IMG/VR virus record: IMGVR_UViG_3300042291_001568
Coordinates: 1 to 64,000 of that record
Reading direction: 5' to 3' (one strand)
Length of the DNA: 64,000 bases
DNA from: a virus
Shown: positions 22,332-29,779 of the stretch, in pieces
How positions within the stretch are numbered: position 1 is the stretch's first letter
Layout: every line of letters begins with the position of its first letter
Position numbers and translations under genes: made by a program
The notes under the pieces: generated by a model
Told to the model about the DNA's origin: nothing
The model's database searches: none
The model's input: the letters and a program-made list of their open reading frames with translations, nothing else

Positions 22332-24128
22332 ATGACGCACATCAAATACAGGAAGACAACCAGGGCCGAGGCCACGCCTTCAGAGTGGCTCAGCGTTGGC
22401 TCACAGGTTGGCCAGTTGGCTAATATCTGGAGCACCCGCGGCGACCTCATCGGTTACGTAGGACCTGGCGCTGGTGGCATGGCCCCAGCTTGCTACACCC
22501 CAGCGACTGCCGAGGTGGAAGTCAACGTAGACGTTGCCTTCGGTAAAGGCGTCAACCCGAGCGACATCGGCGATCTTCGCGATCGAAAGAATCAATTTGA
22601 ATGGCCAAAAGCTACAGGCGCGATCTTTCACGAAGCTCTTCACGCTCGCTTCTCTAACTGGGACATCGAGCAGGCTTACAAGGATCTGTCCCCTGCGGAG
22701 TTCAAAGCGCTTCTTCATCTTGAGGAAGGCCGCATTGAAAGCAATGGCGTAGCAATCCTTCCAGAGAATGCAGGGTTCCTCCGTGCATGCGCTCTCGAGA
22801 TTGTGCTCGCTGACATCGCAGAGAACCCGATCGGTGAGTCAGACACTCGTGCAGCAGCAATGCTCGCAGCACTTACGATGGCTCGTGTTGACGCAGGAGT
22901 TCTAGAGCCTGAAGACATCACAGGCTTGACTGAAGTCATTGAGTCTAAGCTTGGCGCAGAGCGCCTTGCGCAACTACGTGGCTGCTGGCTTGCATCGCAA
23001 GAGTACACTCGCCACAACGACATCACTGGTCTTTACGATGTTGCTCGCGAATGGGTACGCATCGTTGAAGAAGCAGCCGAAGAGAATGGCGATCAACCTG
23101 GCGAAGAACCTGGCGAAGGCGGCGCTGGCGCAGGTGGCGACATCAGTGAGTTTGTCAAAGGCGCACTTGAAGCACTTCAAGAAGCAGCGGACTCTGCAGT
23201 GGTCGGCTCGTACGATCAACTCGTTGATCAACAAGAGATCGAAGAATGGCAGGCGGAAGCAAAAAGCCGTGCATCAGAATCTCAACAAGAGAAAGAGCAC
23301 AAGGACATTGCCAATGAAGTATTTGGTCAAGGCACTGGGCCGATGGCCGATGCCAAGACAAACAGCCGACTTCTTGAATCACGAGTGCCTTCAAGCGAAG
23401 AACGTTCAGCAGCAGTGCTGGTCGCTAAGATGCTTGAGAAAGCAAAGTATCGCGACAGGGATGTAACTGAGGTACACTCAATTCTTCCTCCCGGCAGACT
23501 TCGCACTCGTGCGATGGTCCAAGGTGCGGCACTCAAGAGCAAAGGCATCATGACTCAAGTTGAGCCATGGCGCCGCACAGCGCGCAAGCACGTTGACGAT
23601 CCAACACTTACGATTGGTGTGCTGGTTGACATCAGCGGTTCAATGGGTGAAGCGATGGAAGCGATGGCTACAACAGCGTGGGTCATGAGTGAAGCAGTGC
23701 GACGCGTGCAAGGTAGAGCAGCGATGGTCTACTTCGGCGAAGGAGTGTTCCCCACTCTGAAGCCAGGGCAACACCTTGACAAAGTCAATGTGTACACTGC
23801 GTCTGATGGAACTGAGAAGTTCACACGAGCATGGAAAGCGCTCGATGGATCGCTTCATTTGCTGAAAGGCACAGGCGCAAGAATGCTTGTTGTAGTGAGC
23901 GATGGTTGCTACACAGGCGTTGAGAATGCGAGCGCACGCAGGACACTTGTGGAGTGCGAGCGCAATGGCGTGGCAGTCTTGTGGCTACCGATCGATGATG
24001 GTCGCACGGCACGAGGCATCTGCCAAAGCACTACCTCGGCGGTCATGCTGCCGAACACGAAGTCGCCAGCACTGGTGGCTTCAGAGATCGGTAAGGCCGC
24101 AGCCCGAGCCCTCACGGCAGCAGGCTGA
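22332..24128 (+). CDS. VWA-domain protein with HExxH site, partner of the MoxR-type ATPase
   Basis: 598 residues. N-terminal metallopeptidase-like region with HEALH (100-104) and a following conserved Glu/Arg helix; a Gly/Glu-rich linker (about 250-275); C-terminal von Willebrand A domain with MIDAS Asp433-x-Ser435-x-Ser437 (VDISGSMGE). CobT of cobaltochelatase and VWA/DUF2201-type proteins share this order. Expected to bind the AAA+ ring next door and present a substrate. Separate promoter despite the clear pairing. Confidence 0.88.
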   Translation: MTHIKYRKTTRAEATPSEWLSVGSQVGQLANIWSTRGDLIGYVGPGAGGMAPACYTPATAEVEVNVDVAFGKGVNPSDIGDLRDRKNQFEWPKATGAIFHEALHARFSNWDIEQAYKDLSPAEFKALLHLEEGRIESNGVAILPENAGFLRACALEIVLADIAENPIGESDTRAAAMLAALTMARVDAGVLEPEDITGLTEVIESKLGAERLAQLRGCWLASQEYTRHNDITGLYDVAREWVRIVEEAAEENGDQPGEEPGEGGAGAGGDISEFVKGALEALQEAADSAVVGSYDQLVDQQEIEEWQAEAKSRASESQQEKEHKDIANEVFGQGTGPMADAKTNSRLLESRVPSSEERSAAVLVAKMLEKAKYRDRDVTEVHSILPPGRLRTRAMVQGAALKSKGIMTQVEPWRRTARKHVDDPTLTIGVLVDISGSMGEAMEAMATTAWVMSEAVRRVQGRAAMVYFGEGVFPTLKPGQHLDKVNVYTASDGTEKFTRAWKALDGSLHLLKGTGARMLVVVSDGCYTGVENASARRTLVECERNGVAVLWLPIDDGRTARGICQSTTSAVMLPNTKSPALVASEIGKAAARALTAAG

Positions 24129-24142
24129 TACCAAAGATCGTC

Positions 24143-24188
24143 CACCTGGGAAGTCCTGCTTTGTTTGTCCTTTGCAGGCTCCCGGGTG
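24143..24188 (+). terminator. two-tier hairpin terminator
   Basis: Outer stem CACCTGGGA/TCCCGGGTG and inner stem CCTGC/GCAGG, 15 nt after the VWA stop. Confidence 0.65.
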
Positions 24189-24216
24189 CGGCACCTCTCC
24201 CGGGTACGAATATAAT

Positions 24217-24232
24217 CTAGGGATTGTATAAT
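24217..24232 (+). promoter_or_regulatory. array promoter P13
   Basis: CTAGGGATTG plus TATAAT 24227-24232; a further TATAAT at 24211-24216 may be a second start site. Confidence 0.75.
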
Positions 24233-24265
24233 AACTACTACAAGGACACACAACGGAAGGACAAC

Positions 24266-24676
24266 ATGAAAGCTACGTACACACTCTCAAAAGAACACGA
24301 CTATTCAAACTCGAGCCTCCCGTGGTACCGAAACCCGGACAACATCCCGGCGGACGAGCTCGAAGAAGCGGAAGCGCTATCGCGATCAATGTCAACGAGT
24401 GACAGCGAACACGAGTGGCGAATGCGTCACTACAAGTGGATGCGCATCGGCTACGGCTGGAGCGTCCGCTGCTACTATCCATGGTTCATGGATACACATG
24501 AAGATGGGATGCAGTTCATCCGCGGAATGTGCGATCATACTTGGGGTGAGCGAACCCAAGTTGGCGACAAGAATATCTACCTTGGCACCTACGAGTACGG
24601 CTACAACCACACGTGCTCAAAGTGTGACCACACAGAATATGTCAGAACATCATTCAACAACTACTCAGGAGACTAA
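24266..24676 (+). CDS. hypothetical protein with zinc-ribbon-like end
   Basis: 136 residues, rich in Trp and Tyr (RIGYGWSVRCYYPWF) with CSKCDHTEY near the end, likely half of a metal site with the upstream Cys/His (MCDHTW). GGAAGGAC precedes ATG 24266; the in-frame TTG of the promoter (24224) is not the start. No family recognised. Confidence 0.7.
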   Translation: MKATYTLSKEHDYSNSSLPWYRNPDNIPADELEEAEALSRSMSTSDSEHEWRMRHYKWMRIGYGWSVRCYYPWFMDTHEDGMQFIRGMCDHTWGERTQVGDKNIYLGTYEYGYNHTCSKCDHTEYVRTSFNNYSGD

Positions 24677-24677
24677 A

Positions 24678-25007
24678 ATGAAAGAACTTGAAACGCTAAG
24701 TGAAATCCAAGAAGCGATGGCTGTACTACTCCCAGGATCAAAGATCTACTTAGACAGGGAGAACTACGACGAGATCGTTATCCGCACTAAACGAATTGAG
24801 CCAGCAGATGGCCAACAACTCCACTCCACTTGGGAGATCATAGAGATGTATGAAGAAGAAGAGAATACAGAGCGCGTTCAATTCAGCATAACAATCACAG
24901 CACCAGCAGGGCCCGATGCGCATAAGTCAGCGTATGAAACTCTAGTGGAAATCTTGGAGCAAGACTCAATGTCAATGAGTAACTTCAACATAGAAACAAT
25001 CAACTAA
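24678..25007 (+). CDS. acidic hypothetical protein
   Basis: 109 residues from ATG 24678, 1 nt after the previous stop and thus one of the few array genes without its own promoter. The middle is very acidic (EMYEEEENTER). The ribosome binding site CAGGAGAC lies in the end of the upstream gene. No family recognised. Confidence 0.7.
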   Translation: MKELETLSEIQEAMAVLLPGSKIYLDRENYDEIVIRTKRIEPADGQQLHSTWEIIEMYEEEENTERVQFSITITAPAGPDAHKSAYETLVEILEQDSMSMSNFNIETIN

Positions 25008-25023
25008 CAAAGGAACAATCAAC

Positions 25024-25326
25024 ATGGCAAACATTCAAGTACTAAAGAAGATCAAAGTAGAACTTACAGCAGAAGAGCGTGAAGAGTTATTGACACGGTC
25101 GTACGGCATGTACACACAGTCAGGCAATCGACGTCTTGGAGAGATTATGGTAATGCGCTTCTCTCGTGGGATCGAGGTTATGAACTCAGATGACGACATC
25201 GCGAAACTCGTGCGAACAATTCAAGGCGCAGCGACACGCAACAAAAAGTTTGCGGAAGCAGACGACACGTCTGTTCGTGAGTCACTCGGTGCTACAATTG
25301 AAAGCCTCCTTGGCGCAGCAATCTAG
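25024..25326 (+). CDS. hypothetical protein
   Basis: 100 residues, helix-rich with a basic patch (RSYGMYTQSGNRRLG). Third gene of the P13 unit, AAAGGAAC before the ATG. Ends Ala-Ile-TAG in the next promoter. Confidence 0.7.
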   Translation: MANIQVLKKIKVELTAEEREELLTRSYGMYTQSGNRRLGEIMVMRFSRGIEVMNSDDDIAKLVRTIQGAATRNKKFAEADDTSVRESLGATIESLLGAAI

Positions 25327-25338
25327 GGATTGTATAAT
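25323..25338 (+). promoter_or_regulatory. array promoter P14
   Basis: CTAGGGATTG plus TATAAT 25333-25338; carries the TAG of the preceding gene. Confidence 0.8.
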
Positions 25339-25371
25339 GATCTCATCAACACAAACCGAAAGGACAACGCA

Positions 25372-25671
25372 ATGGCAACTAGTTACTACATCGCAGCAAA
25401 TGGCGTAGAGACAGCAGTCGAGAATCTCATTGTCTTCACTGACACAGAGTTTGGATGCCGTATCTATATGGAAGGCACCAAGTTCATTGTGAACTGGACA
25501 GACTACGTAGCAAACGAATGGACTGAAGAGTACGATCTTCTTTCTGAAGCGTTGACACGACTCGCCATGCTTGCAGCATGCAAAGAAGCAAATTGGGAGT
25601 TGGGCTTCGGCACTTCGCCTGAAGAGCACCAAGTATCGGTAGCAGAATTCATGGAAGGAGTACTACAATGA
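25372..25671 (+). CDS. DYVAN-type small protein, paralogue 1
   Basis: 99 residues. The core FIVNWTDYVANEWTEEYDLL and the following Ala-rich helix recur in the protein at 27242 (VIWGDYVANAWEEKYDSL), showing a recent duplication. No known family. Overlaps the next gene (ATGA). Confidence 0.72.
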   Translation: MATSYYIAANGVETAVENLIVFTDTEFGCRIYMEGTKFIVNWTDYVANEWTEEYDLLSEALTRLAMLAACKEANWELGFGTSPEEHQVSVAEFMEGVLQ

Positions 25672-25871
25672 GAGTCCCACACATGTGCCCACGTTGCCAG
25701 TTTAGTTGGATTCCAACTAACGCGCACCCAGGCAAGTACCCAGGCGCAATCAGCAGGGCCGATAACAAGACTGAGATCTGCTCAGACTGTGGCACGGCTG
25801 AAGCGCTCCAAGACTTCACTGCGGGAGCGTCAACTCCAGTCTCGATGTGGCCAGTCGCCTCAAGGCGCTGA
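25668..25871 (+). CDS. zinc-ribbon protein
   Basis: 67 residues, CPRC (7-10) and CSDCGTA (about 42-48) with AISRADNKTEI between; this arrangement is shared by many actinophage zinc-ribbon proteins. Coupled to the upstream gene by ATGA. Likely binds nucleic acid or protein; role unknown. Confidence 0.8.
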   Translation: MRVPHMCPRCQFSWIPTNAHPGKYPGAISRADNKTEICSDCGTAEALQDFTAGASTPVSMWPVASRR

Positions 25872-25875
25872 GCAA

Positions 25876-25891
25876 TCTAGGGATTGTATAA
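25876..25891 (+). promoter_or_regulatory. array promoter P15
   Basis: CTAGGGATTG plus TATAAT 25886-25891 for ATG 25925. Confidence 0.8.
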
Positions 25892-25924
25892 TACTCTTAT
25901 ACCAACTACAAAGGACAAACTACA

Positions 25925-26221
25925 ATGGCATTCATTATTGACATCAAAGTAAAGACGCGCGTGCCTGGCAAATCATGGGACGTCACCGGGAAGTATCTCA
26001 ATGACGATCCAATTCTATTAGGGACTGTTATTTACAACGACAGAGACCCACGCGACGATCGCTGGGTACCGTACGCGGTCAATGGCAATCACCCTCTTAC
26101 GTGGTGCCCAACTAAGACGAAGGCAGTCAAGTTCTGCGCGACAGAATTACTTGAGCACTTCAGCGAAGTTGAGTGCCGTTGGGGCAAGCAAGCATGGAAC
26201 CTCAAGAAGATTGGAATCTAA
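25925..26221 (+). CDS. hypothetical protein
   Basis: 98 residues: a beta-rich N-terminus with the polar DRDPRDDRWVPYAV stretch and two cysteines (WCPT, EVECRW). Coupled to the next gene by a 1-nt overlap. No family recognised. Confidence 0.7.
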   Translation: MAFIIDIKVKTRVPGKSWDVTGKYLNDDPILLGTVIYNDRDPRDDRWVPYAVNGNHPLTWCPTKTKAVKFCATELLEHFSEVECRWGKQAWNLKKIGI

Positions 26222-26457
26222 TGACAAACCTAGACTACATCAAAAAAGAATACGGCTCGCTTATCGGGCGAACAATAAAGACCGTGCGACCACTATCGCT
26301 ATCTGAGATCGCGGACTTCGGCTGGGATAGCGGGTATGGCGAGGTAGCGTTCGTCATCGTTCTCGATGACGGGACCGCTCTTGTGCCATCGCAAGATGCA
26401 GAAGGCAACGGGCCTGGCCATATCTTTATTGAGTCAACCGTGACGGTGCCGGCATGA
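26221..26457 (+). CDS. hypothetical protein
   Basis: 78 residues from ATG 26221. Beta-rich, with a central EVAFVIVLDDGTALVPSQD that looks like a small barrel strand pair. No family recognised. Second gene of the P15 unit. Confidence 0.65.
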   Translation: MTNLDYIKKEYGSLIGRTIKTVRPLSLSEIADFGWDSGYGEVAFVIVLDDGTALVPSQDAEGNGPGHIFIESTVTVPA

Positions 26458-26603
26458 GCGTGGGCACGAGCTCAAGACGGGCAGCATTCTATAAGACGAT
26501 AACTGCACGCAACTTACGCAAACGCACTTGGATCAAAACGAAGAACCGGCCTGAGCGAGGCTTTATAAACTATGACGGGCACCTAAGCCATGGGTCGGAA
26601 TAA
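26454..26603 (+). CDS. small basic protein built around an interspersed element
   Basis: 49 residues starting at ATG 26454 in an ATGA overlap. The first half is Arg/Lys-rich; the second half (RPERGFINYDGH) is coded by element R7. Coupling supports a real gene, but the element may have been inserted in a decaying tail. Confidence 0.45.
   Translation: MSVGTSSRRAAFYKTITARNLRKRTWIKTKNRPERGFINYDGHLSHGSE
26546..26581 (+). repeat. 36-bp interspersed element, copy R7
   Basis: CCGGCCTG, centre with hairpin AGC-GAG-GCT, ATGACGGGCA. R8 follows 26 nt later. Confidence 0.8.
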
Positions 26604-26607
26604 CAAA

Positions 26608-26643
26608 CCGGCCTGAGCTGGGACCTGTCAATGATGACGGGCA
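26608..26643 (+). repeat. 36-bp interspersed element, copy R8
   Basis: CCGGCCTG, centre AGCTGGGACCT..., ATGACGGGCA; intergenic, just before P16. Confidence 0.8.
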
Positions 26644-26649
26644 CAAGAT

Positions 26650-26665
26650 CTATGGAATATATAAT
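26650..26665 (+). promoter_or_regulatory. array promoter P16
   Basis: CTATGGAATA plus TATAAT 26660-26665 for ATG 26696. Confidence 0.72.
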
Positions 26666-26695
26666 GACTCTATACACAACAACAGAAGGACAGAT

Positions 26696-26893
26696 ATGAC
26701 AAAGCACTACTTTGCAGCAGATGGAAGTTATGGTGATGCCCAGATTATCGTGATTGACACGAGTGACTGGTCACAGGACGAGTGGGACATCATCGAGAAT
26801 TGTTCAGATAATGAGCGTCTCGACATCGCGTATCAGCTGACCCAAGGGCCGAAGATCCAGCAAGACATGTTACCAGGCCTCGATTCAATCTAG
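26696..26893 (+). CDS. acidic hypothetical protein
   Basis: 65 residues, strongly acidic (IDTSDWSQDEWDIIENCSDNE), with a helical C-terminus. Small acidic proteins of phages are often DNA mimics or inhibitors, but nothing specific supports that here. Confidence 0.65.
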   Translation: MTKHYFAADGSYGDAQIIVIDTSDWSQDEWDIIENCSDNERLDIAYQLTQGPKIQQDMLPGLDSI

Positions 26894-26915
26894 GTCACCC
26901 TGCTAAACTTGGAAT

Positions 26916-26931
26916 CTAGGGATTGTATAAT
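26916..26931 (+). promoter_or_regulatory. array promoter P17
   Basis: CTAGGGATTG plus TATAAT 26926-26931, ATG 6 nt beyond: leaderless. Confidence 0.8.
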
Positions 26932-26937
26932 GATCTC

Positions 26938-27189
26938 ATGGAAACAACAACGACAAACCCAACACACCAAGAATTAGTATCCGCTTTCGATGGAACAGCC
27001 CCAGGCAAAGTATTCGAGGCAACCTTCATTCCAGAAGATGCCCCGTATCCTAGCGTTGACCAATGGGACCGCCGATACTTCAAAGCAGCAAACAAAAAGG
27101 AAGCAGTGAAGATTGCTCGCCTTTATGGTCAAGAGATTATTGAGATGAAGTCAATCTTCGTCTACCTAGCAGGCCGCTCAGGCTGCTAG
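26938..27189 (+). CDS. hypothetical protein, leaderless
   Basis: 83 residues. Thr-rich start, then KVFEATFIPEDAPYPS and a KAANKKEAVKIARLYG helix, ending in GRSGC. No ribosome binding site; the A of ATG 26938 coincides with the expected +1. No family recognised. Confidence 0.65.
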   Translation: METTTTNPTHQELVSAFDGTAPGKVFEATFIPEDAPYPSVDQWDRRYFKAANKKEAVKIARLYGQEIIEMKSIFVYLAGRSGC

Positions 27190-27195
27190 GTAGAT

Positions 27196-27211
27196 CTAAG
27201 GATTGTATAAT
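27196..27211 (+). promoter_or_regulatory. array promoter P18
   Basis: CTAAGGATTG plus TATAAT 27206-27211 for ATG 27242. Confidence 0.8.
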
Positions 27212-27241
27212 AGTCTTATCAACCACAACGAAAGGACAACA

Positions 27242-27538
27242 ATGACAATGTCAATGCTAATCGAAGAAACAGACAAAGTTCTATTCACGAGCCGAGGCGA
27301 CAACACAGAAGTTCATGTGACTCTCGAGACTGATGGATTCAAAGTCATCTGGGGCGACTACGTTGCCAATGCTTGGGAAGAAAAGTATGACTCGCTAGGA
27401 ACAGCGCTCGCTCGAGCCGCTGTCTTGATTCATGCTTCCGAGCACAATGACAACTTTGGCTTCAAGCAAAGCTCTGAACAAGAGTTTGCTGCCGCATGGA
27501 AAGAAGCTATGGACAACTTCGTATTCTACGAAAACTAG
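27242..27538 (+). CDS. DYVAN-type small protein, paralogue 2
   Basis: 98 residues, paralogue of 25372 through the FKVIWGDYVANAWEEKYDSL core and the helix after it. A second ATG at 27248 is possible. Ends Glu-Asn-TAG in the next promoter. Confidence 0.7.
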   Translation: MTMSMLIEETDKVLFTSRGDNTEVHVTLETDGFKVIWGDYVANAWEEKYDSLGTALARAAVLIHASEHNDNFGFKQSSEQEFAAAWKEAMDNFVFYEN

Positions 27539-27550
27539 GGATTGTATAAT
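27535..27550 (+). promoter_or_regulatory. array promoter P19
   Basis: CTAGGGATTG plus TATAAT 27545-27550. Both a leaderless ATG (27557) and a Shine-Dalgarno-led ATG (27581) follow in the same frame. Confidence 0.8.
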
Positions 27551-27580
27551 AATCACATGGACAACGACGAAAGGACAAAC

Positions 27581-27976
27581 ATGGACAGAGTAACAATCGA
27601 CATCGACGGAGGAAAGCTTACGCTTACCCGTCGCACATGGGGCAAGGGCACAAACTCACGAGACATGTACAAGGCACCACGCATGTACGTATCAGTGGCC
27701 GATGGCTCCGTGATGGAACACTTGGCAAACAGAACACGCCGCCCGTACAACGTCTACAAGACGTTGATCCACGCAAGCAGCCTCAAGGGAGTGCTCAACC
27801 TCTCTAAGCTCAGCTGGGATCAGTTCGCAGGGTGCACATGCCACTGCTCGCCGGGATTCGTTCTCGCCGCACAGAGCGTCACTATTGAGGGCGAGACCTT
27901 CCATAACTGGGACGCGTGGTTGGAACTTGACGGCGCGACAAGCCACGTCAACTTCAAGAAGCCAGCCCTGATCTAG
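27581..27976 (+). CDS. cysteine-containing hypothetical protein
   Basis: 131 residues from ATG 27581 behind GAAAGGAC; ATG 27557 at the promoter +1 is in frame and would add 8 residues, so two forms may be made. Core GCTCHCSPGFVL may bind a metal. Ends Leu-Ile-TAG in the next promoter. Confidence 0.7.
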   Translation: MDRVTIDIDGGKLTLTRRTWGKGTNSRDMYKAPRMYVSVADGSVMEHLANRTRRPYNVYKTLIHASSLKGVLNLSKLSWDQFAGCTCHCSPGFVLAAQSVTIEGETFHNWDAWLELDGATSHVNFKKPALI

Positions 27977-27988
27977 GGATTGTATAAT
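27973..27988 (+). promoter_or_regulatory. array promoter P20
   Basis: CTAGGGATTG plus TATAAT 27983-27988; leaderless ATG 27995. Confidence 0.8.
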
Positions 27989-27994
27989 AACTAC

Positions 27995-28174
27995 ATGGAA
28001 ACAATCATGAGGCACTTCGACTACATCGAGCACTACGAGCGTCAAGCGGAGCGTGAGGCAGCAAAAAAGAAACCCAATGCTGACCTCATCGCTTCGGCGA
28101 TGGCGTACGTGGCGCACTCACGGACAAGGATCGCGATCCTCAACGAGGCGTTCATCGCCGAGTTCGGCATCTAG
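27995..28174 (+). CDS. small helical protein, leaderless
   Basis: 59 residues, one long charged helix (HYERQAEREAAKKKPNADLI) and a second helix. No ribosome binding site. Ends Gly-Ile-TAG in the next promoter. Confidence 0.65.
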   Translation: METIMRHFDYIEHYERQAEREAAKKKPNADLIASAMAYVAHSRTRIAILNEAFIAEFGI

Positions 28175-28186
28175 GGATTGTATAAT
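28171..28186 (+). promoter_or_regulatory. array promoter P21
   Basis: CTAGGGATTG plus TATAAT 28181-28186 for ATG 28220. Confidence 0.8.
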
Positions 28187-28219
28187 AGTCTCACAAGCAC
28201 GAACAACGAAAGGACAATC

Positions 28220-28405
28220 ATGGCGCAAATGAAGAGAATTTGGACGATGGGTCAAGAGATCATGGAGCAAGTCCGTGTGGAGTACCCTACTGACATCTTC
28301 CAGGAATTTGAAGAGAAGGTGATGGACATGTGTGCGGCCGTCAAAGAATCCGATGGGCTGACAGATGCCGAGTACTCACTCCTCCGCGAGGTGTGTGGAA
28401 TCTAA
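28220..28405 (+). CDS. small acidic helical protein
   Basis: 61 residues, two to three amphipathic helices (IMEQVRVEYPTDIFQEFEEK). Ends Gly-Ile-TAA inside the next promoter. No family recognised. Confidence 0.65.
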   Translation: MAQMKRIWTMGQEIMEQVRVEYPTDIFQEFEEKVMDMCAAVKESDGLTDAEYSLLREVCGI

Positions 28406-28417
28406 GGATGGTATAAT
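28402..28417 (+). promoter_or_regulatory. array promoter P22
   Basis: CTAAGGATGG plus TATAAT 28412-28417 for ATG 28448. Confidence 0.78.
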
Positions 28418-28447
28418 AGTCTTATACCCACTACGAAAGGACAAATC

Positions 28448-28726
28448 ATGACACTTACTTACAACATGGACGTGGCGTTCAGCGACGACTACGAAACACT
28501 TGCGGATTCCTTGGAGGTCTTGGCGAAACTCTGCCCGACATCTTGGGTCCGCGTGAATGGAAACTGGGGCAGCGGCTGGCCGAACGTTACGGTCACCATT
28601 GAGGAATCCGATATTCTCGGAATCTGCACTTGGTACGGCGGTGAAGGCGCCACACCAGAGAGTCTTCTTGAGGACTCCAGCTTCGGTCCGATCCGCGAGG
28701 AAGGTCACCCAGGAATCTGGGACTGA
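28448..28726 (+). CDS. hypothetical protein
   Basis: 92 residues: an alpha/beta pattern with VRVNGNWGSGWPNVTVTI in the middle and a Glu-rich C-terminus. No family recognised. Confidence 0.7.
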   Translation: MTLTYNMDVAFSDDYETLADSLEVLAKLCPTSWVRVNGNWGSGWPNVTVTIEESDILGICTWYGGEGATPESLLEDSSFGPIREEGHPGIWD

Positions 28727-28728
28727 AA

Positions 28729-28744
28729 CTCGGGATGGTATAAT
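28729..28744 (+). promoter_or_regulatory. array promoter P23
   Basis: CTCGGGATGG plus TATAAT 28739-28744 for ATG 28781. Confidence 0.78.
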
Positions 28745-28780
28745 GGTCTTATACAACCGACCACGACGAAGGGACAAACA

Positions 28781-29005
28781 ATGATACTAAGAGAAAAAGA
28801 AGTTCAAACACTTAAGGAAGGCGAAAAAATCGTCTTCTCACGAGGTGGAGATACCGAACAGCAAATGGGAACAGTCCGCAGCATTGAAGTTGACGGAAAG
28901 TATGTGACCATCTGGTACACTTCAGAAAGTCAAGAAGTCTCGCTTATCCTTGCGGAAAAAGGAGAAACGATCTTCATCACTCGGAAAGACCGAGTGATGA
29001 ACTAG
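28781..29005 (+). CDS. small beta-barrel-like protein
   Basis: 74 residues with strands KIVFSRGG, QMGTVRSIEV, YVTIWYTS and GETIFIT, consistent with an SH3-like barrel. Ends Asn-TAG in the next promoter. No family recognised. Confidence 0.68.
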   Translation: MILREKEVQTLKEGEKIVFSRGGDTEQQMGTVRSIEVDGKYVTIWYTSESQEVSLILAEKGETIFITRKDRVMN

Positions 29006-29017
29006 GGATGATATAAT
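29002..29017 (+). promoter_or_regulatory. array promoter P24
   Basis: CTAGGGATGA plus TATAAT 29012-29017; no reading frame follows, so it drives the RNA at 29023. Confidence 0.75.
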
Positions 29018-29022
29018 TAGTT

Positions 29023-29100
29023 CATCGGGTTGGAACGACCCACACCTTCCGATTATGGAAGGCCCTGGCCCAGGGTAAAAGTTCCAGGGCACCTTAGAAT
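29023..29100 (+). ncRNA. putative non-coding RNA with three hairpins
   Basis: From the +1 of P24 to P25. Folds as GGGT/ACCC, CCTTCC-6nt-GGAAGG (29045-29062) and CCCTGG...CCAGGG (29063-29089). Starts CATCGGG like the RNA at 19041. No start codon with a ribosome binding site. Confidence 0.55.
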
Positions 29101-29116
29101 CTAGGGATGTTATAAT
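29101..29116 (+). promoter_or_regulatory. array promoter P25
   Basis: CTAGGGATGT plus TATAAT 29111-29116 for ATG 29148. Confidence 0.8.
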
Positions 29117-29147
29117 GATTCTACCAACCAATACGAAGGGACAAGCA

Positions 29148-29474
29148 ATGACAACAACAGTTATCTCAAAGACAGAGGTCGTCATCTCAGAAGATGTGAC
29201 CCAACTCGATGCCAGCGTGGAAGCGCTGATTGTTGAGTTCAACGAAGCCAAGGCTGCCATCAAAGCAATCGAGGCGAAGAAGCAAGCAGCGGAAACAGCA
29301 ATCCGTGAGGCGCTCAAAGGCAACGAGATCGGCACCATCAATGGCGTCGAGCGAGTACGAATTGCGCACCGCAACCTCAGCAAGATCAACCGCGAGTTGC
29401 TCAAGACAGCCTTCCCAGAGGCTTACTCAGCAGCGCTTGAAGAATCGGCTTACACGGTCCTTCAGGCCAAGTAA
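29148..29474 (+). CDS. conserved coiled-coil phage protein
   Basis: 108 residues. A long coiled coil (about 20-60, FNEAKAAIKAIEAKKQAAET) followed by GVERVRIAHRNLSKINRELL and FPEAYSAA, a tail seen in actinophage proteins near recombination nucleases. None of those is beside it here. Own promoter and own terminator. Confidence 0.75.
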   Translation: MTTTVISKTEVVISEDVTQLDASVEALIVEFNEAKAAIKAIEAKKQAAETAIREALKGNEIGTINGVERVRIAHRNLSKINRELLKTAFPEAYSAALEESAYTVLQAK

Positions 29475-29487
29475 GTTTGAGGTAGCG

Positions 29488-29521
29488 CCGGCTGAGCGCA
29501 GGCCCCCCGCCTGCCAGCCGG
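29488..29521 (+). terminator. two-tier hairpin terminator
   Basis: CCGGCTG/CAGCCGG outside and GCAGGC/GCCTGC inside, 13 bp in total, no T-run. Confidence 0.7.
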
Positions 29522-29535
29522 TGCCACCGCATTCT

Positions 29536-29551
29536 CTCGGGAATGTATAAT
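29536..29551 (+). promoter_or_regulatory. array promoter P26
   Basis: CTCGGGAATG plus TATAAT 29546-29551; no gene follows for 200 nt. Confidence 0.72.
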
Positions 29552-29557
29552 GAACTC

Positions 29558-29739
29558 ATAACAAGAATTGGTAGCGACGCGCAAACGCGAAAGCAAACCA
29601 GGCGGGTGCCGGGTCTTTCACTCGGTTAGTACAGGCAGCAGGAGAGCGCTCAGGAGCAGCGCCGCAAGGTAATAATTCGTACGACCTTGCGGACATGCCA
29701 ACTATGCCAGTTCCGGTAAGCAAGCGGCCCGCCGAAACT
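29558..29739 (+). ncRNA. putative structured non-coding RNA, about 180 nt
   Basis: Runs from the +1 of P26 to the next promoter. Long-range stem GGCGGG (29601-29606) with CCCGCC (29728-29733), inner hairpins CCGGGT/ACTCGG and CCGCAAGGT (29662-29670) with ACCTTGCGG (29684-29692). No coding potential seen in any frame. Confidence 0.5.
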
Positions 29740-29755
29740 CTAAGGAAGATATAAT
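29740..29755 (+). promoter_or_regulatory. array promoter P27
   Basis: CTAAGGAAGA plus TATAAT 29750-29755 for ATG 29780. Confidence 0.78.
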
Positions 29756-29779
29756 GATACAACAACGAAAGGACACACT

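Noticed and set aside
26447-26490. CCGGC...GACGGGCA stretch before R7 as another element copy
   Set aside because: The first block is CCGGCATG and the spacing is wrong.
24224-28405. Forward starts at TTG giving MYNN, MYNS or MYND N-termini
   Set aside because: The TTG TAT AAT is the promoter itself and cannot be in the message it starts; downstream ATGs are used.
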